A stretch of DNA of 14,278 nucleotides from Aquabacterium sp. (GTDB lineage: Bacteria > Pseudomonadota > Gammaproteobacteria > Burkholderiales > Burkholderiaceae_C): assembly GCA_017989885.1 (NCBI GenBank), contig JAGNPA010000010.1:1-14278 (forward strand), written 5' to 3'. A model generated the notes under the pieces. The model saw only the letters and a list, made by a program, of their open reading frames with translations. It did not search any database and was not told the origin of the DNA. Shown here in pieces: positions 1-6,974 of this stretch (position 1 is its first letter; each line of letters begins with the position of its first letter). A program made the translations under genes and the position numbers.

Positions 1-1
1 G

Positions 2-151
2 CTGGGGATTGTCTTGCTGGAGCGCATCGACTCCGACGACCCGACCGCGCTGGTGGGACTGCCCCTGATCTTGACCACGGGTCTGTTGCAAGGCGCCGGC
101 TTGGATGTGCTGGCGCAGTTGGGCCGACTTGCCCAGACGTGCCAGACGTGA
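2..151 (+). CDS. maf: Maf-family nucleotide pyrophosphatase, C-terminal fragment
   Basis: Only the last 49 codons of this gene are inside the window; the 5' part lies to the left. The visible peptide contains GIVLLERIDSDDPTALVGLPL followed by an amphipathic tail, which matches the C-terminal end of Maf/YceF proteins, where the D-P-T-A-L-V-G-L-P-L stretch is highly conserved. Known Maf proteins hydrolyse non-canonical or modified nucleoside triphosphates to the monophosphate plus pyrophosphate in the cytoplasm; the ALVGLPL form fits the YceF-like subgroup better than YhdE. The catalytic residues are N-terminal and not visible, so activity cannot be judged. It is followed after about 70 bp by an RsmI-like methylase in the same direction; in many beta-proteobacteria these two sit together close to rpmF and plsX, so a shared transcript is plausible. 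Confidence 0.8.
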   Translation: MGIVLLERIDSDDPTALVGLPLILTTGLLQGAGLDVLAQLGRLAQTCQT

Positions 152-219
152 CGCCCTGCTCCGCCTGCTGCCGCCCTTGACTCGCGCGACCCTGCTGCCA
201 CCCTTTCTTGTTTGATTTG

Positions 220-1047
220 ATGAACCTGCCCATGCCTGTGAACGACACGCCCGACGCCCGCACCAAAGGTCGCTTGCTGCTGATCCCCAACACCCTGGAC
301 CTGGGTTGCACCGGCGACACCGAGGACAGCCCGCTGCCCGACCTGCGCGAAGTGCTGCCCATGGGCGCTCTGCAGGCGGCAGCCGGCTTGCGCCATTGGG
401 TGACCGAGAACGCCAAGACCACCCGCGCCTTTCTGAAGCGGGTGGCCGAGGTGGCGCCTCTGGCCGTGCCGATTCAGGAGCAGGACATTCAGGTGTTGCC
501 GCGTCCGCCGAAGGGCGGCCAGAAAAAACCAGGCTCGGGCAACGACCAGGCCATTCGCGCCTTGCTGGCGCCCGCCCTGGCGGGACAGGACGTGGGCTTG
601 ATGTCCGAGGCGGGCTTGCCCGCTGTGGCCGATCCGGGTTCAGCCCTGGTGCTGGCGGCGCACAAGGCCGGTATCGAGGTGGTGCCGTTTTCCGGCCCCA
701 GCTCGCTGGTGCTGGCTTTGGCGGCCAGTGGCCTGCACGGGCAGAGCTTTGCGTTTGTCGGCTACCTGCCGGTGGAGGCCAGCCAGCGGGTGCAGCGCAT
801 TCGCGATCTGGAGCAGCTCTCACGCAAGGCCCACCAGACGCAGTTGGTGATCGAAACGCCCTACCGCAACGCGGCCCTGTGGCAGGCCCTGGTGCAGCAC
901 CTGCAGCTCGACACCCTGCTGAGCGTGAGCTGTGGCCTGACGCTGGCCGATGGCTGGAGCCGCACCGCGACGGTGGAGCAATGGCGCAAACGCCCCTTGA
1001 ACCTGCCGGACAAGGTGCCCGCCGTGTTCAGTTGGCTGGCGTCATGA
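220..1047 (+). CDS. RsmI-like SAM-dependent methyltransferase (tetrapyrrole methylase fold)
   Basis: A 275-residue cytoplasmic protein of the TP_methylase family, which also contains RsmI (2'-O-methylation of 16S rRNA C1402) and precorrin methylases. Visible signatures in order: RLLLIPNTLDLG at the N-terminus (RsmI has IVPTPIGNLG), TENAKTTRAFL at 62-72 (RsmI: EDTRHT), SEAGLPAVADPG at 129-140 (RsmI: SDAGTPLxxDPG, part of the SAM site), VVPFSGPSSLVLALAASGL, and ETPYR at 212-216 (RsmI: ESPHR). The fold is secure, but several residues that are near-invariant in RsmI differ, so this is more likely a paralogue than RsmI itself; the substrate is unknown. Start choice is uncertain: ATG 220 is used, ATG 232 and TTG 208 are alternatives, and no clear Shine-Dalgarno sequence is seen. 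It lies downstream of maf in the same direction. Confidence 0.85.
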   Translation: MNLPMPVNDTPDARTKGRLLLIPNTLDLGCTGDTEDSPLPDLREVLPMGALQAAAGLRHWVTENAKTTRAFLKRVAEVAPLAVPIQEQDIQVLPRPPKGGQKKPGSGNDQAIRALLAPALAGQDVGLMSEAGLPAVADPGSALVLAAHKAGIEVVPFSGPSSLVLALAASGLHGQSFAFVGYLPVEASQRVQRIRDLEQLSRKAHQTQLVIETPYRNAALWQALVQHLQLDTLLSVSCGLTLADGWSRTATVEQWRKRPLNLPDKVPAVFSWLAS

Positions 1048-1166
1048 ACGCGTCAAGCGCCACCTGCCTGCCAACGATCACCCCCTGAACGCGCAAGATG
1101 TGCGCTTCTTGCCACAATGCTGCACTGCACCTTTTCTCTCACCGTCTTTTGACAGGTTTGTCTGCC

Positions 1167-1661
1167 ATGTCCTCCGCTTTACCCCACCTGCCCGCGCACC
1201 ATCATGCCGAACCCGGCACCCTGGCACGGCGCCTGGGCCACCTGGGCCTGGTGCCCTTTGTGGCCGGTGCTTTGTTTGTCTGGCTGCTGGGGCCGCGCAT
1301 GGACGACGAGCCGTTCTTTTTCGTGGTGCGCGGCCTGACGGCCTATGCGGCTTTGGTCGTCTCCTTCCTGGGCGGGCTGCACTGGGGCATGCTGATGTGG
1401 CAGTCAGGCTCGGCGGCCGACGAACCGGACCTGCAAAAGCGCGCACTGTGGGTGGGCATAGGCTACTCGCTGGTCGGCCTGGTCGCGGTGCTGATGCCGC
1501 CTCACGCGGGCCTGGCGCTGATCGGCTTTGTGCTGATCGCCTGCTACCTGATCGACCGCAAGCTCTACCCCGCCATGGGCGCAGCCGGCTGGCTCACGCT
1601 GCGCTTTCGCCTGACTGTGGTCGCCAGCCTGTCGTGTTTCCTGGCGGCCGCCCAGATCTGA
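1167..1661 (+). CDS. DUF3429 family inner-membrane protein
   Basis: A 164-residue integral membrane protein. After a hydrophilic N-terminus of about 25 residues I see five hydrophobic segments: around GLVPFVAGALFVWLL, then YAALVVSFLGGLHWGMLMW, WVGIGYSLVGLVAVLM, AGLALIGFVLIACYLI, and a C-terminal LTVVASLSCFLAA. The SFLGGLHWGM motif and the YLIDRKLYP stretch are typical of DUF3429. The family has no established function. ATG 1167 is preferred because it puts the start just before the conserved region; the frame is open back to ATG 1098, but that extension looks non-coding in composition. No strong ribosome binding site is visible. About 120 bp separate it from the methyltransferase, and 40 bp from the M61 peptidase gene downstream. 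Confidence 0.8.
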   Translation: MSSALPHLPAHHHAEPGTLARRLGHLGLVPFVAGALFVWLLGPRMDDEPFFFVVRGLTAYAALVVSFLGGLHWGMLMWQSGSAADEPDLQKRALWVGIGYSLVGLVAVLMPPHAGLALIGFVLIACYLIDRKLYPAMGAAGWLTLRFRLTVVASLSCFLAAAQI

Positions 1662-1701
1662 TCCGGCTTGATGTTGTTGCTGCTTTTCACTGCGCCCACC
1701 C

Positions 1702-3507
1702 ATGATTGATTACCGCATCGAAGTGGGCGACGCCCACACCCATCGCTTTCAGGTCACGATGCGCGTGGCAAGTCCCCAACCGGGTCAGACCTTGAGCCTG
1801 CCGGTGTGGATTCCAGGCAGCTACCTGGTGCGGGAGTTTGCGCGCCACCTGTCACCCATCAAGGCCACGCAAGGCGGCCAGCCGGTGGCGGTCACCCCGG
1901 TGGACAAGTGCACCTGGCGGGTCGGGAACGCGGGCCGGGGCGCGCTGACGCTGCGCTACGAGGTGTACGCGTTCGACACCTCGGTGCGCACGGCGTTTCT
2001 GGATGCGCGGCGCGGTTTTTTCAACGGCACCAGCGTGTTCCTGAAAGCCGAAGGCTTCGAAGACCAGCCGCAGCGCGTGAGAATCACGGGCCTGCCCAAA
2101 GGCTGGCGCGTGGCCACCGCCCTGCCCGCGGTGAAGGTGAACGCCTTGGGCTGGGGCGACTATGCAGCGCCGAACTACGACGCGCTGATCGACCACCCGG
2201 TGGAGCTGGGCACCTTCTGGCACGGTGAGTTCACCGTGCGCGGCGTGCGCCATGAGTTTGTGGTGGCCGGCGCGACCGACGACTTCGATGGCCAACGCCT
2301 GCTGGACGACACGCGCCGCATTTGCGAGGCGCAGATCGCCTTCTGGCATGGGCGCCGCAAGGTGCCGTTTGATCACTACGTGTTCATGCTCAACGTGGTG
2401 GACGACGGCTACGGTGGGCTGGAACACCGCCAGAGCACGGCGCTGATCTGTGGGCGGCGCGACCTGCCTCGCACGGGCCGGGCGCTGAACAAGGACAGCT
2501 ACACGACCTTGCTGGGACTGATCAGCCACGAGTACTTCCACACCTGGAACGTCAAGCGCCTCAAGCCGGTCGAGTTTGCGCCCTATGACTACACCCAGGA
2601 AAACTTCACGCGCATGCTGTGGTTCTTCGAGGGCTTCACCTCGTACTACGACGACCAGTTCCTGCTGCGCACGGGCCTGATCGACGCGCCCACCTATCTG
2701 AAGCTGCTGAGCAAGACGATCAACCAGGTGCTGGCAACCCCTGGGCGCCTGGCTTACAGCGTGGGGCAAGCGAGTTTCGACGCGTGGACACGCTACTACC
2801 GGCAGGATGAGAACACCGCGAACGCCACGGTGAGCTACTACACCAAGGGCTCGCTGGTGGCCCTGGCGCTGGACCTGACGCTGCGCCAACTGCCAGCGAC
2901 CGTCGAAGGAGGCCAAAGCCCGAGCCTGGACGGGGTGATGCTGCGCCTGTGGAAGCTGGGGCGTGCGATCACGCAGGCGGATGTGGCGCAGGCACTGGCA
3001 GACGAGGCAGGACAAGTGCCGCCGGCGCAGGTGTTCTCCGCGCCTGCCAGCCTGGATGTGTTGGGGCGCTGGCGTGCCCTGCTGGACGCCTGGACCGAAG
3101 GCTGTGACGACCTGCCCCTGCCCGCCTTGTTGCGCTCCCAGGGAGTGGACTGGCACACGCAGGCGGGCAGCCTGCCTCAGCGCCTGGGGGCTCGCATTGG
3201 GGAGCGCAGTGGTGCGCAACAGGTGCTCGCCGTGATGCATGGCAGCGTGGCCGAGCAGATGGGACTGAGCACCGGCGACGAGCTGCTGGCCCTGGGCGAG
3301 TGGCGCATCAAGCGCGCCGATGACCTGGCCCAGTGGCACGATGCCAGCCGCGCGCAGCCCCTGCTGGTCAGCCGCGACCAGCGTGTGCTGACCCTGACCC
3401 TGCCGGTGCTGTCCGCCACGGGTGGCGATACCGTGGTCCTGACCGTGGCCAACACGCCGGTGGATGCGCAGGCGCTCACGCGCCGCGCAGCCTGGTTGAA
3501 GGCCTGA
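1702..3507 (+). CDS. M61 family metallo-aminopeptidase with C-terminal PDZ domain
   Basis: A 601-residue zinc peptidase of MEROPS family M61 (glycyl aminopeptidase type). The N-terminal half is the beta-rich domain of the family, including LPVWIPGSYLVREFARH. The zinc-binding HEYFH sits at residues 276-280 in ISHEYFHTWNVKRLKP, and the third ligand is probably Glu310 in FFEGFTSYYDD, 33 residues after the first His. A PDZ domain follows at roughly 490-575 (VLAVMHGSVAEQMGLSTGDE). Length and domain order are normal for the family. No signal peptide is seen, so it is predicted to be cytoplasmic. The known member from Sphingomonas capsulata releases N-terminal Gly or Ala; the substrate here is unknown. 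Its stop codon is 6 bp from that of the convergent dsbC, with no terminator between them. Confidence 0.93.
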   Translation: MIDYRIEVGDAHTHRFQVTMRVASPQPGQTLSLPVWIPGSYLVREFARHLSPIKATQGGQPVAVTPVDKCTWRVGNAGRGALTLRYEVYAFDTSVRTAFLDARRGFFNGTSVFLKAEGFEDQPQRVRITGLPKGWRVATALPAVKVNALGWGDYAAPNYDALIDHPVELGTFWHGEFTVRGVRHEFVVAGATDDFDGQRLLDDTRRICEAQIAFWHGRRKVPFDHYVFMLNVVDDGYGGLEHRQSTALICGRRDLPRTGRALNKDSYTTLLGLISHEYFHTWNVKRLKPVEFAPYDYTQENFTRMLWFFEGFTSYYDDQFLLRTGLIDAPTYLKLLSKTINQVLATPGRLAYSVGQASFDAWTRYYRQDENTANATVSYYTKGSLVALALDLTLRQLPATVEGGQSPSLDGVMLRLWKLGRAITQADVAQALADEAGQVPPAQVFSAPASLDVLGRWRALLDAWTEGCDDLPLPALLRSQGVDWHTQAGSLPQRLGARIGERSGAQQVLAVMHGSVAEQMGLSTGDELLALGEWRIKRADDLAQWHDASRAQPLLVSRDQRVLTLTLPVLSATGGDTVVLTVANTPVDAQALTRRAAWLKA

Positions 3508-3513
3508 GGCGCT

Positions 3514-4269
3514 TCAGCGACCGGACTGGGCGCTGGCCTTCGCCAGACGCTGCTCGATGGTCGCGAGTGGCGCTGCCGCAGCCAGACGGGTGCCGTCCTC
3601 AAAGAACATCGCGGGGGTGCCGTTCACGCCCAGACGCTGCGCCAGCGCCAGGTTGCGCTGCAGCGGCGTGGCGCACTGGCCAAACGCACGGGCTGGCGCC
3701 TTGTTCTCCAGCATCCAGTCCAGCCAGGCCGTCGTGCGGTCTTTCATGCACCAGATGCTCTCGGACTTGGCGCGCGAGTCGGCACCCAGGATGGGAATCA
3801 GCAAGGTGTAGACCGTGACGTCCTTGACTTTCTGCAGTTCACGCTCGAGTTGCTTGCAGTAACCGCAGTTCGGGTCCGCAAAAACGACGAGGCGGCGCTT
3901 GCCATTGCCGTTCTTCCACATGACCGCATCCTGGAACGGGAAGTTGTTGAAGGTCACGCGGTTGATCTCTTCCAGACGCTCGGCCGTGAGGTCGCGCTGG
4001 GTGCGTGTCTCCAGGATATGGCCCTCGATGAGGTACTCGCCCGTGGCATCGCTGTAGAACACCGTGTTGCCGATCTTGAGCTCGATCAGGCCACTCATGG
4101 GCGTGGTGCGAGCCGACTCGATGGGGGGCAGCGATGGCAGCCGTTGCGACAGCTTTTGCTGCAAGGTCTTGAGTTGAGCGGCCGGGACGTCACCGGCCTG
4201 AGCCTGGGCCGCCCCCATGAGAGAGAGGGAAAGTGCAGCCAGCGTCAGGCCACGAAACACAGCATTCAT
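3514..4269 (-). CDS. dsbC: Periplasmic thiol:disulfide isomerase DsbC
   Basis: A 251-residue precursor of the DsbC/DsbG family. A signal peptide (MNAVFRGLTLAALSLSLMGA, likely cut near AQA-QA) exports it. An N-terminal dimerisation region (to about 95) includes the family pattern GLIELKIGNTVFYSDATGEY, and the thioredoxin-like domain carries CGYC at 135-138 in FADPNCGYCKQLE, the same dipeptide as E. coli DsbC. Two further cysteines, 174 (IWCMKD) and 199 (FGQCAT), match the structural disulfide of DsbC, and the cis-proline loop is NGTPAMFF. The protein reshuffles wrong disulfides in the periplasm and is normally kept reduced by DsbD, which is not in the window. ATG 4269 is chosen over the upstream alternative at 4299 because of an AAAGGA site 5 nt upstream and the signal peptide. 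It lies 33 bp downstream of the flavin hydroxylase gene, probably co-transcribed. Confidence 0.94.
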   Translation of the reverse strand: MNAVFRGLTLAALSLSLMGAAQAQAGDVPAAQLKTLQQKLSQRLPSLPPIESARTTPMSGLIELKIGNTVFYSDATGEYLIEGHILETRTQRDLTAERLEEINRVTFNNFPFQDAVMWKNGNGKRRLVVFADPNCGYCKQLERELQKVKDVTVYTLLIPILGADSRAKSESIWCMKDRTTAWLDWMLENKAPARAFGQCATPLQRNLALAQRLGVNGTPAMFFEDGTRLAAAAPLATIEQRLAKASAQSGR

Positions 4270-4274
4270 CTTGT

Positions 4275-4280
4275 TCCTTT
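4275..4280 (-). promoter_or_regulatory. Ribosome binding site of dsbC
   Basis: AAAGGA on the minus strand, 5 nt before ATG 4269. It decides the start of dsbC in favour of the short form beginning MNAVFRG, which begins directly with the signal peptide. Confidence 0.7.
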
Positions 4281-4302
4281 GTGAGTGATCAGAGCGCATC
4301 GC

Positions 4303-5463
4303 TCAGGCGTCCAGCGCCCGACCGACCAGCCAGTGCTTGACCGGTCCCAGGCGCTCGACCAGGGTCATGCCGGCGTTGCGCAGGTCCTTGAGGGGGCCAC
4401 GCTGGTCGGCGAAGAGGTGCAACAGGCCGTCAGTGAGGCCGGCCATGGCACGCGTGGGTGTTTCGCGGCGCCGAGCATAGCGACGCAGCGTGCGCTCGTC
4501 ACCCAGCGTGCGCCAGGGTTCACGCTGACGCGCCTCGCGCAGGACGGTGACCAGCGTGTCCACATCGGCCAGGCCCAGGTTGAGGCCCTGCCCGGCCAAG
4601 GGGTGCACCTGATGGGCTGCGTCGCCCAGCAAGACCCAGCCCGGCCCCATCCAGCGATCAGCCTGCGCCAGTGCCAATGGCCAACCTGCCACCTCGGAGG
4701 CCACGCTCAGATGCCCGATTTGCTCTGCTGCTTCAGGAGCCGATTGCAGCACCGCGTCGTTGAGTTCCAACTCAAAATCGGCCGTGTTCAGAGACAGCAG
4801 GTGCTCGGCGCGCTCTTTCGGCACGGACCAGACCAGGCCATACGAGGCATCGGGGTCGGGCTGATTGAAAGGCAGCAGCGCGAGGATGTCGGGGGAGCGG
4901 AACCATTGACGGGCGACGCCGTTGTGGGGGCGCTCGGCCTTCAGGCGGGTGGCCACGCCCCAGTGCCCGTAGTCCTGGCGCGCGAACTCGACGCCCAGGT
5001 CGGCGCGGGTGCCCGAATGCTTGCCCTCGCAGATGGCCAGCAGGGCGGCCTTGACCGGCGCCTGCGCGCCTTGCAGCGGCGGCACGATCTCGACACGGGG
5101 CGCAAAGCGCAACGCCTCCCCCAGCAGACGCTCCAGGGCGGCCGCATCCACAATCCAGGCCAGCTCGGTCACCTGCTGCTGCCAGGCCGAGAAGGACAGC
5201 GCGCCGCCGCCATCCCCACAGATCTTCATCTCGAAAACGGGGGAGGAAAAAGCCTTGAGGGCGGGCCAGACACGCAGACGCTCCAGCAAGGTGATGGCGC
5301 GCGCGTTGAGGGCGTAGGTTCGCACATCGGCTTTTGCAGGGGATGTGGCCTCGGGCGAGCGAGCCCAGGCCACACGCCAGCCCTCGGCGGACAAGGCCAG
5401 GGTCAGGCTCATGGCCACGGCGCCCGAACCACTCACACACACATCGAAACCGGTCGCACTCAT
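4303..5463 (-). CDS. UbiH/UbiF/COQ6-type FAD-dependent hydroxylase
   Basis: A 386-residue flavoprotein of the aromatic-ring hydroxylase family that includes the ubiquinone-ring hydroxylases UbiH, UbiF and UbiI. The N-terminal FAD motif is CVSGSGAVAMSL (GxGxxG expected; the last Gly is Ala17). The Rossmann beta-strand and R-x-Y-A-L-N region follow (DVRTYALNARAITLLERL). The C-terminal FAD ribityl motif is complete: LLGDAAHQVHPLAGQGLNLG around Gly280-Asp281. The middle DG motif, usually GADGxxS, reads CEGKHS at 145-150. A role in ubiquinone biosynthesis is inferred from family membership; the position hydroxylated cannot be told. The next gene, dsbC, starts 33 bp downstream on the same strand. 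The start is uncertain: ATG 5463 is preferred because a GGATGG stretch lies 5 nt upstream; ATG 5472 is in frame and would add three residues. Confidence 0.87.
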   Translation of the reverse strand: MSATGFDVCVSGSGAVAMSLTLALSAEGWRVAWARSPEATSPAKADVRTYALNARAITLLERLRVWPALKAFSSPVFEMKICGDGGGALSFSAWQQQVTELAWIVDAAALERLLGEALRFAPRVEIVPPLQGAQAPVKAALLAICEGKHSGTRADLGVEFARQDYGHWGVATRLKAERPHNGVARQWFRSPDILALLPFNQPDPDASYGLVWSVPKERAEHLLSLNTADFELELNDAVLQSAPEAAEQIGHLSVASEVAGWPLALAQADRWMGPGWVLLGDAAHQVHPLAGQGLNLGLADVDTLVTVLREARQREPWRTLGDERTLRRYARRRETPTRAMAGLTDGLLHLFADQRGPLKDLRNAGMTLVERLGPVKHWLVGRALDA

Positions 5464-5576
5464 GAGAACCATCCAGATTGGGAAGAAATGCGACCGCGCA
5501 CAAAGACGCGCCGCAAGCCCGTTAATCTAAACTGAATTCAGAAGCCGCGGGCTTGAGGTGGCGCATGGCGGGCGAA

Positions 5577-5591
5577 CGCCCCCAGGGGGCG
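5577..5591. repeat. GC-rich 7-bp inverted repeat
   Basis: CGCCCCC and GGGGGCG flank a single A, giving perfect 7-bp arms. It resembles the short GC-rich palindromes scattered through intergenic regions of Burkholderiales genomes. No T-tract follows, and it lies upstream of both flanking genes, so it is not a terminator. Whether it is an operator or a dispersed repeat cannot be told from one copy. Confidence 0.5.
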
Positions 5592-5604
5592 CACCACGAC
5601 AGGT

Positions 5605-5610
5605 TAAAAT
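5605..5610 (+). promoter_or_regulatory. Possible -10 box upstream of ychF
   Basis: TAAAAT matches the sigma-70 -10 consensus at five of six positions and sits 175 bp before the ychF start. No recognisable -35 hexamer occurs 16-18 bp upstream, so this is a weak candidate that would imply a leader of about 170 nt. Confidence 0.2.
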
Positions 5611-5772
5611 GAGCGCTTCCCGATGCAAAGCCCGCCCCGCTTGAGGATCCCCCTCACCATGAGGTCGGTGGTGCACCGCATCGGCAACGATCACCACCAC
5701 CACGCTGATCCAGCGCGGGTCAGAGCAGTGCGTTCCGCCCCCAGGGCCCATGGATGCGCAGCGTCTGATTTC

Positions 5773-5778
5773 AAAGGA
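5773..5778 (+). promoter_or_regulatory. Ribosome binding site of ychF
   Basis: AAAGGA lies 6 nt before ATG 5785. It fixes the start of ychF at [16 protein letters not shown], which is also the normal N-terminus of the family, and argues against the longer in-frame starts at 5623 or 5659. Confidence 0.75.
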
Positions 5779-5784
5779 ATTTCC

Positions 5785-6879
5785 ATGAGTCTCAAGTGCG
5801 GCATCGTGGGCCTGCCCAACGTCGGCAAGTCCACCCTCTTCAATGCTTTGACCAAGGCCGGCATTGCCGCCGAGAACTATCCCTTCTGCACCATCGAGCC
5901 CAATGTGGGTGTGGTGGAAGTGCCCGATCCGCGTCTGGACAAGCTGGCCGAGATCGTCAAGCCCGAGCGCATCTTGCCCGCCATCGTGGAGTTTGTGGAC
6001 ATTGCTGGCCTGGTGGCCGGTGCCTCCAAGGGTGAAGGCCTGGGCAACCAGTTCCTCTCGCACATCCGCGAGACCGACGCCATCGTCAACGTGGTGCGCT
6101 GCTTTGAAGACGACAACGTGATCCACGTGGCCGGCAAGGTGGACCCGATCGCCGACATCGAGGTCATTCAGACCGAGCTGTGTCTGGCCGACCTGGGCAC
6201 CGTGGAAAAGAGCCTGCACCGCTACAACAAGGCCGCCCGCTCGGGCAACGACAAGGAAGCCGCCGCCCTGGTGAAGGTGCTGGAAAAGTGCCAGGCTGCG
6301 CTGGACGAGGCCAAACCTGTGCGCTCGATTGACTTCAGCAAGGAAGAATGGGCCATCGTCAAGCCGCTGTGCCTGATCACGGCCAAGCCGGCCATGTTCG
6401 TGGGCAATGTGTCGGAGACCGGTTTCGAGAACAACCCGATGCTGGACAAGCTGCGTGAGTACGCTGCAGCGCAAAAGGGTGAAGTTGTGGCCATCTGCGC
6501 CAAGACCGAAGCCGAGCTGGCAGAGATGGAAGACGAAGACCGCGCCATGTTCCTGGCCGAGATGGGCCAGGATGAGCCGGGCCTGAACCGCCTGATCCGC
6601 GCCGCGTTCAAGCTGCTGGGCCTGCAGACCTATTTCACCGCTGGGGTGAAGGAAGTGCGCGCCTGGACCATCCATGTGGGCGACACGGCCCCGCAGGCTG
6701 CTGGCGTGATCCACACCGACTTCGAAAAGGGCTTCATCCGCGCCCAGACCATCGCGTTCGAAGACTTCATCCAGTTCAAGGGCGAAGCGGGTGCGAAGGA
6801 CGCGGGCAAGATGCGCGCGGAAGGCAAGGAGTACGTGGTCAAGGACGGCGACGTGTTGAACTTCTTGTTCAACGTTTGA
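5785..6879 (+). CDS. ychF: Redox-responsive ribosome-associated ATPase YchF
   Basis: A 364-residue Obg-family P-loop NTPase, the standard YchF length. The P-loop is GLPNVGKS at 9-16, the switch I region [12 protein letters not shown], the G3 motif DIAGL at 72-76, and the G4 position reads NVSE at 208-211 in place of NKxD; this change is the known reason YchF proteins (including human OLA1) prefer ATP to GTP. A coiled-coil helical domain interrupts the NTPase core (about 125-190), and the C-terminal TGS-like domain includes [12 protein letters not shown] and [12 protein letters not shown]. It is a cytoplasmic, ribosome-associated protein linked in E. coli to the oxidative stress response and to leaderless mRNA translation. 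It appears to be a single-gene unit, ended by a strong terminator 14 bp after the stop codon. In E. coli it is next to pth; here it is not, within this window. Confidence 0.97.
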   Translation: MSLKCGIVGLPNVGKSTLFNALTKAGIAAENYPFCTIEPNVGVVEVPDPRLDKLAEIVKPERILPAIVEFVDIAGLVAGASKGEGLGNQFLSHIRETDAIVNVVRCFEDDNVIHVAGKVDPIADIEVIQTELCLADLGTVEKSLHRYNKAARSGNDKEAAALVKVLEKCQAALDEAKPVRSIDFSKEEWAIVKPLCLITAKPAMFVGNVSETGFENNPMLDKLREYAAAQKGEVVAICAKTEAELAEMEDEDRAMFLAEMGQDEPGLNRLIRAAFKLLGLQTYFTAGVKEVRAWTIHVGDTAPQAAGVIHTDFEKGFIRAQTIAFEDFIQFKGEAGAKDAGKMRAEGKEYVVKDGDVLNFLFNV

Positions 6880-6892
6880 CGACTGCCCAATG

Positions 6893-6928
6893 AAAAACCC
6901 CGCGAAGCTTTGCTTTGGCGGGGTTTTT
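6893..6928. terminator. Bidirectional intrinsic terminator between ychF and the PEP-CTERM gene
   Basis: Perfect 11-bp arms AAAAACCCCGC (6893-6903) and GCGGGGTTTTT (6918-6928) with a 14-nt loop. The GC core is flanked by an A-tract on the left and a T-tract on the right, so it should work for ychF on the plus strand and for the convergent PEP-CTERM gene on the minus strand. Confidence 0.9.
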
Positions 6929-6974
6929 CACATCTGGGGTGTCGAGTCAAGGCGCGCAAGGGCGCCGCTGACAC

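Larger units (their letters stand above)
5464..5784. other. Divergent intergenic region between the flavin hydroxylase gene and ychF
   Basis: This 0.3-kb stretch should hold the promoters of both divergent genes. I see a 10-bp perfect palindrome CTGAATTCAG at 5532-5541, a GC-rich inverted repeat at 5577-5591, a TAAAAT box at 5605-5610, and a possible hairpin pairing GGTGGTG (5667-5673) with CACCACC (5692-5698). The frame of ychF stays open upstream to ATG 5623 and ATG 5659, but the extension has no resemblance to YchF and ychF has a good ribosome binding site at its usual start, so I treat it as non-coding. No convincing -35/-10 pair could be found for either gene. Confidence 0.6.

Noticed and set aside
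1045..1101. Direct repeat TGAACGCG (near 1045 and 1087) between the methyltransferase and DUF3429 genes
   Set aside because: The shared core is 8 bp with weak similarity beyond; there is no further copy and no sign of an attachment or mobile element.
1852..3339. Long open frame of 495 codons on the minus strand inside the M61 gene
   Set aside because: It is the opposite-strand shadow of a strongly supported M61 peptidase in a GC-rich genome; the translation is rich in His, Gln, Ala and Arg and shows no recognisable domain.
4285..5535. Plus-strand open frame of 416 codons opposite the flavin hydroxylase
   Set aside because: It is the complement of a gene with clear FAD motifs, and its product has no recognisable fold.
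5751..5788. 12-codon frame ([12 protein letters not shown]) whose stop overlaps the ychF ATG
   Set aside because: The ATGA overlap hints at translational coupling, but the mini-frame has no good ribosome binding site, while ychF has a strong one of its own; a chance overlap is more likely.
5527..6714. Minus-strand open frame of 395 codons opposite ychF
   Set aside because: It is antisense to one of the most conserved bacterial genes and has a shadow-type composition.
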